From contig NC_053202.1 of assembly GCF_905163445.1 (NCBI RefSeq), positions 12,648,001 through 12,712,000 on the forward strand: DNA of 64,000 bases. The letters run 5' to 3'. Numbering within the stretch: the stretch's first letter is position 1; the number at the start of each line of letters is the position of its first letter. The translations under genes were made by a program, and so were the position numbers. The notes beneath the pieces are model-generated. The model was not told the origin of the DNA, searched no databases, and worked only from the letters and a program-made list of their open reading frames with translations. Positions 47,201-57,099 of this stretch are shown here, in pieces. The stretch is from Pararge aegeria. Lineage: Eukaryota; Arthropoda; Insecta; Lepidoptera; Nymphalidae.

Positions 47201-50200
47201 ACATCTATACATCCGCACTGGGCCTGCGTGGTGGACTACGGCCTTAACCCCTTCTCATTGTGGGAGGAGACCCGTGCTCTGTAGTGGGCCGGTAATGGGT
47301 TGATACGATGATGATGATGAGCTATACTTCGCGAAATGCAGAAGAATATATGTAGTATTTATTTTATGCTGACGGCTAGTAAACTAACTTTCAAATAACT
47401 TTTGTTCTACGCACGTTTATCCTCAGGAGATGTTGACTTTACAATAAATTAAAATAAAACTTGCTACAACGGTGAAGGAAAAATTGTGAGGAAACCTGCA
47501 TGCCTGAGAGTTCTCCATGATGTTCTCAAAAGTAGGTGAAGTCCACCAATCTGCACTGGGCCAGCGTATCGGACTACGGCCTAAAACCCTTTTCATTGTG
47601 GTGTGGTAGTCCCGTGCTCTGTATTGTACCGTTATTGGGTTGATATGGTGCGGTTATTGGCGTGTCGACGCTTTAACTGAGTATTCATTCTGTGGGTCAA
47701 AAAAGATGATTGACCTTCCTAAAGCATTGTAAGATCAATAGCAAGTAATGTTATGCAAAAAGTCGGCTTTCCCATGCATGGGTGCAAGGCAGACCGGCCG
47801 CCACCATATAGGGCCTTGCACTACCGAGGGCATTATGGTAATACGGTCCCATAGTAAACAAATTCCTTCTTTAGTAAAGAAATGCACTTTTGATTCCTCA
47901 TAATTGAAAATAATTTTAAGAAGGCCTACTTTATAGGTACGTGTAAATGAAAACCGAAATAACACCTTTGGTTTTAGAGTACATTATCGAAAATCTAACA
48001 GTTACTTGAGTAAACCACAGCGATAGTTTTTACTGAAAGAAAATACAGCCATAACGTCACATCCAAGATTAAAATCATGTGACTCCTGTCACCCAATTAG
48101 GTACACGTCGCGTAGGGTAGGTACTATGCTCGTGTCGCTTTTTTATGTGATATTTTAAGTACTTAAAAAACGCACATAGCTTTAGAGGTGCATGCTGGGA
48201 TTCGAACTCAGGTCCAGAAAGTTAAGTCGATGTCCTGCCCAGCACGGGGCTAACACCGCTTATGCTTAGCTTATAAGCTTTATTTTCATTTTATAGGGTA
48301 GTGGATTACATATATTTCGCTAAATAAAATCAAGCTTAAATCGAATCCTGGACCTGTGAAATAAATGTAGTATTCTCGCCTTTATACGTATAGGTACATA
48401 TGTAGGAACTCTTTACGTGTTCGATAAACACGTGGTTATAGTTTTTCGTGTAAACTTTCCATAACTGGGGTATAAGGTCAGGTCGTACTACTTACCGTTT
48501 ACATCGGTTTATTGCCTTTCGTATAACTACTCGATAAACTTAATGTCGTTCAGTCCTAACTAAGGTATTACTGTTAGTCGCCATTTTTCATTTTTTTATT
48601 CCACTACATATTAGCCCTTGACTGCAATTTCACCTGGTAGTAAGTGATGATGCAGTCTTAAGATGGTAGCGGGCTACACGACATCGTACCGTAACACTTA
48701 ATTTATTTATTTAGCAAAAACACGGCCCGTGAAGACATTCCAGTTGCCCAATTCGTCTCCCCGGTGCTATAAAAAGAATTCTTAATAATCGCTTAGCGGC
48801 ACGTCTTTGTTTATTATGTCCATTTCTTTAATTATGTAGAAATATTTTTTTTGTTATATTTTAATAAACTTTATTTAACTAGATAATGCGTTATAAAAAG
48901 TGTCGGTTTTTCTACAAAAGCGAACAAATAAGGCGAAAGATAAATTCATTGAAAAGATGTTTATCTTGTTACGCCACAGAAGTATAACTTCTAACGCGTG
49001 TACATAAGTACACACACGTTTTTATTTCTGAACGATTTTACTCTGAAAAAGTAAAACGCCACGCCGCGCCGTTTCAATACACTTCTTCAATTGCCCATCA
49101 TCCAATTCTTGGTCATTACTGCTGTTAACCTTAGTTAGCCTCACTTGGTGACATATCTATTGCTCTGAAATGTTGGGAGTGGGACCCACACATAATTTTT
49201 AAGAAGTGGTATTTTCCTATAATGAGAATAATCTTTTTATTACTTTTTAGTGTAATTAATATCTAAAAATATCAAAACAGAATAGGAAATATCGTTTTCA
49301 TTTCATTTGTTTTGAACCCACGACGCAAAAACAACGCGGTTTTTAATTTTGTGTAGGTATATATGAGTAAGTTGCGGGCAAAAAATATTAAGAATGTTAT
49401 CAAAAAGTATTTTTTAAAAGTTGACGAATATTGATATCTTATCCTGGGAACAACCTGTATATGCGCCGCTGGTGGTAGGACTCCGTATGGTGCGGTATCT
49501 AGACCTGCTGGCGGTGTATTTATTCACCTACCCGCTTAAATTTTATAATTTTGTTTAACTTTAGAGGTATTTGCAAACTCCATACAAACTCAGTGGGACT
49601 CAGGACATCAAGTAAGTATATGTATTATGTACTGATTGTAAGAAATAAACATAATAAATAATATTAATAATAATAAATATGTAGTTTTTTATTTATTTTT
49701 AAAATGTGTTTTGGTCGGGAGTGTTCTTAGGATGTTTTTTTAAAATCGGTCCAAGATGGATAACATATTTTTTACGACTCCCTCAATATGCGTATCAAAT
49801 GAAATGGCTGGACTAGTAAAATAATGTAGGTACGTTATTTTGAAAGGGTTATAAATTTTAGAATTATTAGTATATGTTGTATTTTAGTATATGTTATTAT
49901 TTTAATGCACTTGTTTCTTTTCTATATTTCCTTAAAATATAGTTTACACTAATAAGGTACATTGATTACATTACAAGAGCAGTAATTGTGCTTTATTGCA
50001 TTCATATCTCTTTAAAGTATGATTTTATTTTCTTTTGGTGTACAATGAAAATCTCTTATATCTGGTATTTTGAGTGAAATGGAATTAAAATAATCATCAT
50101 AAACAGTTCGATACCCGGCGCGAGAAAGGTCAGGCCTCCACGCTGGCCAAGCCACCATGCAGGTTTCCTCACGATGATTTAAAAATGCACATAACTCCGA

Positions 50201-53200
50201 AATCTTCTGATAGGGATATAGGGTTAATATTTAACCTTTTTAACAAAAGGATAAATATTTTTAAAAATCAAATTATTAAACACTATTCCACATAATCTTA
50301 GGGAAATCTTGTTATTAGTTATATTTAGATCTACTTTTGGTTATTACCTGTTTTGTGTAAAATAAATAAATAAATAACCACTATCTACGCTGTTCAGGTT
50401 GTTTTTTTTTCAAGTTAACCTTTGAAGTATTGGAACTTTTCTTTAGTTTGTCTCGTATTGCCCAGGGTCTAACGCTGTCCGGGTGCGAGCAGGAGAGCAG
50501 CAATGCTATGCTGGCTGCTCGCGTGAGGGAAAAGGATGGAGCATGCGCTCAGACCATCTACGTGGCTTCAGACACCGCTGGCTCCTTGTTCACCGGAGCT
50601 CCTAATGGTGGAATGGTACTTATAGCTGGTAAGTCATATGAACTTTCTTGTTAATGATCTCTGGCCTTGTACGAGGTTTTCTTTGTCACGTTAACAAATC
50701 GATGCCCACTGCTGGGCATAGGTCTGTGGTAGGGAGTTTGAAATACCACAGTATTGTGCTGCTCGTGTCCAAATCTGTGACTCGTTTGATGTCACCGGTC
50801 CACCTCGTCGGGGGTCTGCCAACGCTGGGTTTAAAAGGGAGATGTCGCTATTCCGGCACCTTGATACCACAAAGTCGTTGGGTTCCCTCCGGCCAGGGCC
50901 GATTGCGAATTTATAATTTCTGAATCAGATCTAACTGGTTGGTATAGTCGGTAGTGGTTAGTATGTACGTTTAAGGATCGGATCTGAAGTCCTAGATTCA
51001 ATTTCCGCTTTGGGCCAAAAATCTTTTAGTATTGAATTAAAAAAAGAAAACAAAAATAGTATATCAAAATTTAGAAGATAGGTTCTACATGAGTTTGATA
51101 TATAAAAAGCGCGATTGATAATCTACCCATGTAGGTTTAACCAACCTCAAGGCTAGAAATACATAGAGATAAGTGTTTGTATGTATGTTATTAAAAACAA
51201 TTTAAACATAAACAAAGTCGCAGCCAGCTAGTTCCTAATATAACTGATATTTTATTTCATTGAACTCTTGCGTTTGGGCTATGTACCTATGCTTTTAGGT
51301 ATATGAGGAATAGGGGCGCGTGCTCGTTTCGTTTTATTTAGGCCATCTGATAACCTACGGAGCCCCGAGATAGCCTTGCCGGATGATGTTTGATAATGAT
51401 GCGAGGCTGCGACCAGACTGCGAGAATCAGGGGCATTTCTGTTTGCCCGCTTGTGTTACGACTGACTTATATATACATTTTTATTATAGTGATAACTAGT
51501 ATCCCGCCTTCTTCCCCCGCGTTTATTAAGGTTTTTTACGAATCCCGTGGGAGCCGTTTTGATCTTGGAAAATTATTCCCTGAATAATGATGACTCATAC
51601 GCGGACGAAGTCGGAGGGGACAATTAGTTTTAGATATTTTGACCGGTACATAATCTATTTATATAAATGAATTGCGGTTTGTTAGTCTCACTATAACTCG
51701 AGAACGGCTGGACAGACTAATTCAGGTCTTGAAATATTAGTATAATAGTAAATAAATAAATAATAAATATACTACGACAATACACACTTCGTTATCTGGG
51801 TACTTACATATGAATAGGATACATAAATACTTATATTATACAGATGAACAGCCAGGCGGCCCCAGAAAGCAGGGTCGCTGCCCACGATGCCAATCGGCCG
51901 TGAAAGCGTAGCGTAGTGGAAGCATAGGAAAGGTTAAATCGGTGAGAAAACAAATAAAGTCTGCCTGTACGTGTATTTTGTCACCTAACTCCTCTTAAGC
52001 AGCTGGACCGATTATGATAAAATATTGTGCTCAAGTATATTGCAATGGGCTTCTTGTTGGTCTGAAACAACAATTAGACCCGGTAGCTCGCGCTGCTTTT
52101 TGGGGCAGACCGATGTCTGCTGGATCCGCTAGTATAAAATACATTACCTGTTTGTAACTGGGAATCTTTTGGTTTCAGGTACGGGATCTAACAGCTTGCT
52201 GCGGACTCCGGATGGTCAACAATACGGCTGTGGAGGTTGGGGTTATCTTTTTGGGGATGAAGGGGGAGGTTAGTTATCTGTCTGAGCTATGAAGTTTTAG
52301 AGGGCTTTGTAAGAGAGTTTATTTGTTTTATTTATTTACACTCTTTATTTGTACTTCACAAGTTAAGAAAAAAAACAGACAGACATTAAATTGTAGGATA
52401 TCAAAGGCGGCCTATCGCTTAGTAGCGATTTCTGCTTGGCAATATTAGGATTGAGTAGGAACAACCAACCAAACTTCTGGTCACCTTTTATCCAAAAATA
52501 GCCAGTAAATGTTCTTAGAACGTCTGGCTATCCACTAAAGCTTACTGAAAATGAAAATATGTGATCCTTTACATTTTCTTCATCATTTCCATTTTCATTT
52601 CCATGCAGGTTTCTTCACTATGATTTCCTTCACCGTTGAAGTTAGTAAAATTAGAGGCGCGAGCTGGGATACGAACTCAGCACCCCGAAAGTGTATATCC
52701 ACAAAGGGTCCTATATAGACTTTATCACTATTGCTTGTTTTCTGTTTATCCTTCTTTTGATGATTTTAGTCTATGTACAAATTTATTTATGTAATTTCAG
52801 TATTGTATTTATATATTTTTGTGTATATATTTATTGTACATCTTCAGCTATTTCTTATACGCCTTTGGTTGCCTGAAAGAGATCGCTATTTAGCGCTGCC
52901 AAATTGTACCTTTATTGTTATCTTTATTTTGTGTGTTCATTCATTCATATATAGCATGGCGGTAGTACTTACTCGGACCAGCTCTTCCACATGTCTAACC
53001 TACTAGAACTACTTCACATCCAGAAATACTTCATTACCCCTACAGCGTACTGGATAGCCTTCCGAGCCGTGAAGACGATCTTCGATGATGAAGACGGCCT
53101 GCGCCCCGCGCCGCACCCAACACGCGCGGTGTGGCGAGCGATCAGCGACCACTTCGGCGCCGACACCCGGGCTGACCTGCTACCCTACGCCTCCAAACTG

Positions 53201-55257
53201 TTTGACAAGTCGCAGTTCGCAGGTGAGAATTCCTAGGCTAGTTGATCGCACGATTTTACTCCGGCTGGCTATGCTTTACAGACCCAATGCTGCGATAAAC
53301 TAAAGTCAGTGATTTTCGAGCCGGTTACAATTTTGAACACTGAGAGAACGGTTCCGAGTGCAAAAACATTATTAATTATTAAATGCACACAATTTCACGG
53401 GTAACTATAGTGCAGTTTCACCGATTACCGATTAAATATCACAGTAAACCGTAACGCTTTCTTGATCTTGAATCATGCTATAATTGTGACATTCTTCACA
53501 GTCTCGCCTACGCTAGTATCAAAAAATACAGATTTTCATAAACGAGAAAATATATAGGAGCAATAGTAAAATATATAGGTACCTGTATTCCTGCGCTTGT
53601 GCCGGTTTTCAAATAATCGCAAAAACCGTTAATTTTCTCGTCTATGTACTTCTTCTTGTCTATGACGTATATTCGTCTATTTATTTCGTCAATGCCAGCT
53701 ATGTCTGTGCCCAGGGCTCACAGCGAAGCTGTCGAAGCTGGCGGAGGCCGGTGACGCGCTGTCGCAGCACTTGTTCGCGGAGGCGGGCGCGGCGCTCGCG
53801 GCGCACGTGGCGGCGCTCACCGAGCGGGCTCAGCGGGCTCACAGCGGCGCGGCGGTGTTCCGCGACGGCATCCGCGTGGTGTGCGTGGGCTCGGTGTGGA
53901 ACAGCTGGAGCGCACTGAAGCCTGGCGCTCTCAAGCAGCTCGCTGCGAGGCGGGTGAGTCTCTGGTCTCCTCCCACAATGAGAAGGGTTTACCCAGTGCG
54001 GATCGCTGGACCTCACACGCCTTTGTAATATAAATAGCACCGTCGAGATTCTCCTGCTTTTCGTGGAGTATAGCAAATAGAGGTTCATATTCATTGTTAC
54101 TTTAAAAGTTTTAGTATTTTTTTTGTTCTTCTACAAGTTAGCCCTTGACCGCAATTTCACCTGATGTTTTTTGTCACAATTCATTACTAGTCTATTTTCG
54201 TTACTGTAATGTTAAAAAGCCAATTCAGTGCTAATATTAGTGATATCATATTTTTTTGAAAGTCCTGGCTTCTCATTTATTTTATTTATTTATTTTTATC
54301 CTTAGTATACTTACAGCTAGCAAAAACGTATACTAAGTCAGTTACAGATGTACATTACAAAAATTTTTTAGTTAAATTGTCTGTATATCATGGAGGAGGC
54401 TTTTACCAAGGAGGCCAAATTCGGTTCTTACAACAAATATTGAATGTAACATAGTTTAAAGCAAAATTACTATACAGTTTATTCTATTTAAAATTTAATT
54501 AAAAAAGAATCGAATTAAAATTATACGTAGACCGTTATAAGGAACAATAAAGCTACTATTATTATTTATTATTCTCTTATTTTTAAGTTAAAATTAATAC
54601 CTCTAACAGGTTAGCCCATTACCATCTTAGACTGCATCTTCTCTTACCAGCAATTGAGATTGCAGTCGAGGGCTAACTCATAGAAAATAAAAAATCTAAA
54701 TTAAGGGCCTCAAAAGCATGGCATAGCGTTGGAATAGACCAATGTTTTTCGCGCTCTGGTACTTGAAAGGTGCTGTCAGCTACTCTAATGTTTTTCACCT
54801 TTATATGTAAGACTCATGCCCGTTTACACTCACAAGGAAACTTAATAACTAACGCCTAATGTAAGGAGATTCCTAGGCAGACATTACCGTTCACCAATAG
54901 TTATCTCCAAAGAATCGGTGAAACGGTTTTTCATAGACATTTTCTGTATTGCAGGTAAAATTCGACCTTGAACTCGTCCGTCTCCGGGTATCCAGTGCTA
55001 TGGGGGCTGCATGGCTGGCCGCAAGGCAAGTTGACTACGACTTACCGAGAGACGATACCGCCTTCTGTGACGTCTTCTACACCTACCGATCGGATATTAA
55101 CGGCAAAGTTAATGGAACACATAACGTTATCGATAACGTTATAACTAATAACGGCACTAGCGAAAACGGTGACAGTGAAAACGGTATAAATGGTAACGGC
55201 ACAAATGAAAATGGCGTTCACGGTTGTGGATGTAGTGACTGGTCACTCTGGAGCTAG
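38225..55257 (+). CDS. Nagk: N-acetyl-D-glucosamine kinase, whole spliced CDS, 7 exons
   Basis: Join 38225-38259, 46811-46994, 50466-50628, 52179-52268, 53046-53222, 53715-53953 and 54955-55257. All phases match, giving 396 residues. The enzyme phosphorylates GlcNAc at the 6-position with ATP in amino-sugar salvage, feeding UDP-GlcNAc and, in insects, potentially chitin precursors; it is cytosolic. It belongs to the ASKHA/BadF-BcrA kinase fold. Visible landmarks are the phosphate loop GGVEGGGTHS (8-17), sugar-site TNHW (37-40), LSGCEQ (77-82), the catalytic Asp109 in SDTAGS, GTGSNS (128-133), CGGWG (145-149), GDEGG (153-157), and CVGSVW near the second nucleotide loop. Human NAGK is 344 residues; the surplus is a 56-residue Asn/Gly-rich C-terminal tail. 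Confidence 0.95.
39175..39385 (+). mobile_element. RTE-type LINE 3' end
   Basis: Reads RPTRWSDDLQKVA then NWRCLKQAYVQQWRYIS and TGA, with a TGATGATGATGG tail: same LINE class as 5275-5455 but a different family. Confidence 0.75.
40630..40829 (+). mobile_element. SINE family A copy, 3'-truncated
   Basis: TGATAGCTCAGTGGTTAGG, box B GAGTTCGATTCCCGAC, GCACG, ATCGTGAGAAACCTGCATGC, breaking off at GGCATGTGAAG. The head is the most tRNA-like of the family. Confidence 0.8.
41310..41512 (+). repeat. Family E repeat
   Basis: GTATAGAAGCAGGCGTTAC, CTGCGGAATTCCATGATAT, GAAAGCAGGAGAAT, CAATGAATAATTGTTAAG. Another + copy at 43533-43708. Unknown type; no frame, A-box/B-box or terminal repeats seen. Confidence 0.6.
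42722..42908 (+). mobile_element. SINE family A copy, 5'-truncated
   Basis: CCTTGGTGAAAGAAAACATCG to TGGGTTGATATCATTATGATG; lacks box A and box B. Confidence 0.75.
43533..43708 (+). repeat. Family E repeat
   Basis: TATGAAAATTAAACTTAATT, CTCCGCGAAAAGCAGGAGAA, AACAGATCTTCGGCAA and CAATGAATAATTGTTAAG. Confidence 0.6.
44225..44490 (+). mobile_element. SINE family A copy
   Basis: GCGGTGATAGCTTAGTGGGT, GAATGCGATCCCGGG, GAGAGTTCTCCATAATG, GGCCAGCGTGGTAGA and TGGTGCGATAGATCG; diverged. Confidence 0.7.
45083..45310 (+). mobile_element. SINE family B, best copy
   Basis: GCCGATTGGCGCAGTGGGC, CGACCCTGCTTTCTGAG and GGGTTCGATTCCCACAACTG give box A and box B of a tRNA-derived SINE, followed by TGTTTTTCAG, TATTTATGTATATTTTTCA, CCCATAACACAAGCCACGC and GGCGATGTGTGTAT. 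Not a functional tRNA: the acceptor stem does not pair. Confidence 0.75.
45505..45577 (-). pseudogene. tRNA-like remnant
   Basis: Minus strand: GCGTGCGGTAGCTTAGTGGT with a D-arm-like start, AAGGCGCTCAGG, and a box-B-like GGTACAAATCC. It looks like a decayed tRNA or SINE head; no convincing acceptor stem or anticodon can be assigned. Confidence 0.35.
46300..46398 (+). repeat. SINE family C 3' foldback tail
   Basis: TTAGCCCGCTACCATCTTAG then ACTGCATCATC, and the partner TTGCAGTCAAGGGCTAACTT followed by an A run. Related pieces at 9430-9505 and 54605-54690 (+) and 13368-13460, 48588-48680 (-). Confidence 0.65.
46470..46766 (-). mobile_element. Helitron-like element before Nagk exon 2
   Basis: GTGCCCTGCGGCTTCGCCC to TTCACATTTATAATATTAGT. 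Related minus fragments at 745-905 and 60308-60440 share the GTGCC-TGCGGC-TCGCC start and TTTCAATCGTACTGG. Confidence 0.55.
46811..46994 (+). CDS. Nagk: Nagk coding exon 2
   Basis: Starts after TTCCAG and ends in phase 0 at GTGAGT. Completes the phosphate loop and encodes LVICDQLGRVVGKSRGPGTNHWALG, split as strand, turn and the sugar-contact TNHW (37-40), then a helix ending PLDSL. A Helitron-like fragment ends about 45 bp before the exon and a SINE begins about 30 bp after it. Confidence 0.94.
47024..47322 (+). mobile_element. SINE family A copy after Nagk exon 2
   Basis: AGCGGTGATAGCC, box B GCGTTCAATCCC, TGCCTGAGAGTTCTCCATAA, GGAGGAGACCCGTGCTCTGT, then GATACGATGATGATGATGA. Starts 29 bp after the exon 2 donor. 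A second, headless copy is at 47450-47655. Confidence 0.85.
47450..47655 (+). mobile_element. SINE family A copy, headless
   Basis: TAAAACTTGCTACAACGGTG to TTATTGGGTTGATATGG. The sequence between it and the previous copy (47325-47445) is family E. Confidence 0.8.
50466..50628 (+). CDS. Nagk: Nagk coding exon 3: catalytic Asp
   Basis: Phase 0 start after GCCCAG, phase 1 end at GTAAGT. Encodes GLTLSGCEQESS (equivalent to GLSLSGGDQED in the human enzyme), a helix, then YVASDTAGSLFTGAPNGGMV. Asp109 in SDTAGS is the equivalent of the human catalytic Asp107. Ends IAG, continued as GTGSN in exon 4. Confidence 0.95.
50629..52178. other. Nagk intron 3
   Basis: Begins with LINE-derived sequence (50696-50870, CGATGCCCACTGCTGGGCAT), a family C scrap (50870-50935) and a SINE B minus copy (51755-51905, with AGCAGGGTCGCTGCCCAC). 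Otherwise no recognised feature. Confidence 0.55.
52179..52268 (+). CDS. Nagk: Nagk coding exon 4: second phosphate loop and GDEG
   Basis: 90 bp after GGTTTCAG, donor GTTAGT, phase 1 at both ends. Encodes GTGSNSLLRTPDGQQYGCGG then WGYLFGDEGG, matching human GTGSNCRL and CGGWGHMMGDEGS. The Gly-Thr-Gly-Ser turn is nucleotide-contacting in this kinase family; GDEG helps bind the sugar. Confidence 0.94.
52269..53045. other. Nagk intron 4
   Basis: Contains two opposite pieces of one LINE 3' end (52370-52445 minus, GGCGGCCTATCGC; 52855-52960 plus, GCCTGAAAGAGATCGCTATT) and a minus SINE A fragment (52600-52695). Related to 20555-20670 and 62795-62935. Confidence 0.55.
53046..53222 (+). CDS. Nagk: Nagk coding exon 5
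   Basis: Starts after CCTACAG and ends at GTGAGA, phase 1 at both ends. Encodes AYWIAFRAVKTIFDDEDGL, then a helical region ending YASKLFDKSQFAG, matching the human AYWIAHQAVKIVFDS ... FDKCRFAG order. GC-rich third positions. The apparent in-frame ORF start upstream at 52991 is intronic. Confidence 0.94.
53223..53714. other. Nagk intron 5, no recognised element
   Basis: 492 bp, AT-rich, with only short chance frames. Confidence 0.5.
53715..53953 (+). CDS. Nagk: Nagk coding exon 6
   Basis: Starts after GCCCAG in phase 1 and ends in phase 0 at GTGAGT. Encodes LTAKLSKLAEAGDALSQHLF, an Ala-rich helix (AGAALAAHVAALTERAQ), then IRVVCVGSVWNSWSALKPGA. The last motif matches human ILCVGSVWKSWELLKEGF of the C-terminal domain. 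Very GC-rich. A minus-strand SINE fragment begins about 10 bp after the donor. Confidence 0.95.
53954..54954. other. Nagk intron 6
   Basis: Opens with a minus SINE A fragment (53962-54030), then a family E minus piece (54040-54080), a family C minus scrap (54122-54165) and a family C plus tail (54605-54690). The rest is AT-rich without features. Confidence 0.6.
54955..55257 (+). CDS. Nagk: Nagk coding exon 7 with Asn/Gly-rich tail
   Basis: Starts in phase 0 after TATTGCAG and ends at TAG. The first 44 residues (297-340) carry the conserved C-terminal motif VSSAMGAAWLAARQVDYDLP and FCDVFYTY, where human NAGK ends. A further 56 residues follow (341-396), built from Asn-Gly units such as NGKVNGT, ENGDSENG, INGNGTNENG, then CGCSDWSLWS. 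The tail has several N-x-T/S sequons, irrelevant for a cytosolic protein. It includes a 22-bp perfect palindrome in the DNA. Confidence 0.92.
   Translation, partial: VKFDLELVRLRVSSAMGAAWLAARQVDYDLPRDDTAFCDVFYTYRSDINGKVNGTHNVIDNVITNNGTSENGDSENGINGNGTNENGVHGCGCSDWSLWS
55121..55142. repeat. 22-bp perfect palindrome in Nagk exon 7
   Basis: ATAACGTTATC and its exact reverse complement GATAACGTTAT sit side by side with no spacer, inside the Asn-rich tail coding sequence. Confidence 0.9.
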
Positions 55258-56392
55258 TGTTGTGTATTTTTAGCGTAGATTTAATATTTAAGTGTTGTGT
55301 GTTTACTGAAAATGTCTGTACCTCTTAATGAGAGTGTTAACGAACGCGTTGATTGTTTACGAGTATCTTATATTCTTTAAGTAAAATATGATTTATGTTC
55401 TTGTTTTTAAGCACGAGTTTGACCATTGAAAGCTTTTACAAGAAATTTGTGAAACATACTAGCTAGAACGGAATCTACGAAAAAGAGCATTCGATTTATT
55501 TTACCTTGAAGATGTTTCGATACTCCACTACTAATCAGTGCAGTCCCAGATTCCATGTTATGATTAAACTAAAAATAATAGGTACGACATATTTTGATAT
55601 TCACTTATTAATATAATGAAGGCTATAAGGCTTGGGGCCCAAGTGAAAATCAATCCTTGATATATAGCTCCATGTTTCAGCTTTTACATAGAATGTCGCA
55701 TACTTTCGATCTTCGGCACGGGTATGTGATTTTTTCCCTAAATAACTTTACCATATATTATCCTTTAAATCAGGGTCAAGTTAATATCGATAAAATCTAC
55801 TTTAGTTTAGCATCTGAAATAACAAAATATAATTGAGTTATCGACGACGTTTGTATGGAGGGACTTGGAAATTGCAATTAAAAACTCACAATACAATATA
55901 AAAAGAAAACCGACTTCAGTGAAGAGTTTTCTTGCCATAATACCAAAATGAGTTATGGTTTATGGTTCTTATTACCATCTAGTCATACAAATTGCATAAA
56001 GGAATGATCTGAATTTAGATACATATAATATGATTCTTAAACTTATCTGTATCTGTTATACCATTAGAAAAGTTAGCGAGTTTATGATCAGTAACAAATT
56101 TAGAAATATCTAAGAAAAAAACATATCCCAAATTGGCCTCAAAATTATATTTCATAAGTATAAATGAATTTTTTTTTATTGTATTATTTACATAGTTAGA
56201 AAAATGTAAATATTATCGTTATAATATATAATATTAAGCATTCGTGTAAAATATAGTTATAGTTCCTATAATATCATATACGTAAATAAGTATGATAGAT
56301 ATTACGTAGTTTTTACTATTATAATATTATGATATCATATCACTATTGTAAAGAAAACAGATTAAATGTGTGTTAATGTTTTTCCCAATAAA
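55258..56392 (+). other. Nagk 3'UTR and polyadenylation signal
   Basis: AT-rich, without long frames or recognised repeats. Ends with AATAAA at 56387-56392, the best-placed signal after the stop codon; a 1.1 kb 3'UTR would result. HtrA2 begins about 460 bp further on. Confidence 0.5.
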
Positions 56393-56847
56393 ATTATGAA
56401 TTTTACTGTCATGAGTTGTTGTCTTGTTCTATTTCTTTAGATAAAATATACCTACCAATATTAGTTGCGTAGCCCTAGTCTTGCTTCATACCGATGAGAG
56501 GGCAATATAATGTCATTATAACGTTAATATCCAATTTTTACATAATAGTCAGGTCCCTGATCAATTGCTCTCAGAGGTGAAAAGAAGGCGGAGGTATTTA
56601 GAATTCCTATGCAGAATAACTTTTCTTTGGCTCGGGAATTGTCATACCTCGTGACAAAATTGATAGACTATATATTGATAGACTTGCGATGATATTAAAA
56701 AAAAATATATTTAAGAACCGTCACTATCGTAAAACCATCTTATCATTGAAAAATCTCTAGATGTTATTATTCAATGTGAGCAGCTGTCGGCTGTCAAACG
56801 CAGTAAATCATAATTATTAATCTGTGGCGAATAGTCATAAGCAAAAA
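56393..56847. other. Nagk-HtrA2 intergenic region and HtrA2 promoter area
   Basis: 455 bp between the Nagk polyadenylation signal and the HtrA2 leader. AT-rich, with a CAGCTG E-box-like site at 56781 and GTCGGCTGTCAAACGC next to it. No TATA box or TCAGT initiator is convincing. Confidence 0.4.
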
Positions 56848-56855
56848 ATGTCAAA

Positions 56856-57099
56856 ATGGCACTTTCACGTACTGCAGCTCGATTTTTTAAATTAAAAACA
56901 GTTTTAAAAATAAACAGCAGATGTATATGTCGGGACCAAGCATCGTTCAATGAGCATAATCATAGTTCTAACAGCAAATACCTCTTCGGTGGACTTTTAG
57001 TGGCGTCTGGCGTTATAGGTTACTTTTGTGCAAAGGAAAAGTTAAATGCTGCATCAGTGATAAGTCTCGCTGGTAGACGGAACCAGTTTAATTTTATAG
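56856..57099 (+). CDS. HtrA2: HtrA2 coding exon 1: presequence and membrane anchor
   Basis: Encodes the first 81 residues plus one base (phase 1, donor GTAATT at 57100). MALSRTAARFFKLKTVLKI is basic and amphipathic, as for mitochondrial import. A hydrophobic helix YLFGGLLVASGVIGYF (42-57) should anchor the precursor in the inner membrane. NQFNFI precedes the protease domain, matching human YNFIADVV when joined to exon 2. An overlapping upstream ORF starts 8 bp before the ATG. Confidence 0.9.

Larger units (their letters stand above)
46995..50465. other. Nagk intron 2
   Basis: 3.5 kb. After the SINE A pair: a minus SINE A head (48145-48262), a minus family C tail (48588-48680), and family F (49755-49870). 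48680-49750 and 49870-50430 are AT-rich with a short SINE A scrap near 50140-50200. No gene seen. Confidence 0.55.

Noticed and set aside
53699..54094. Minus-strand 131-codon frame over Nagk exon 6
   Set aside because: Antisense shadow of a GC-rich, Ala-coding exon.
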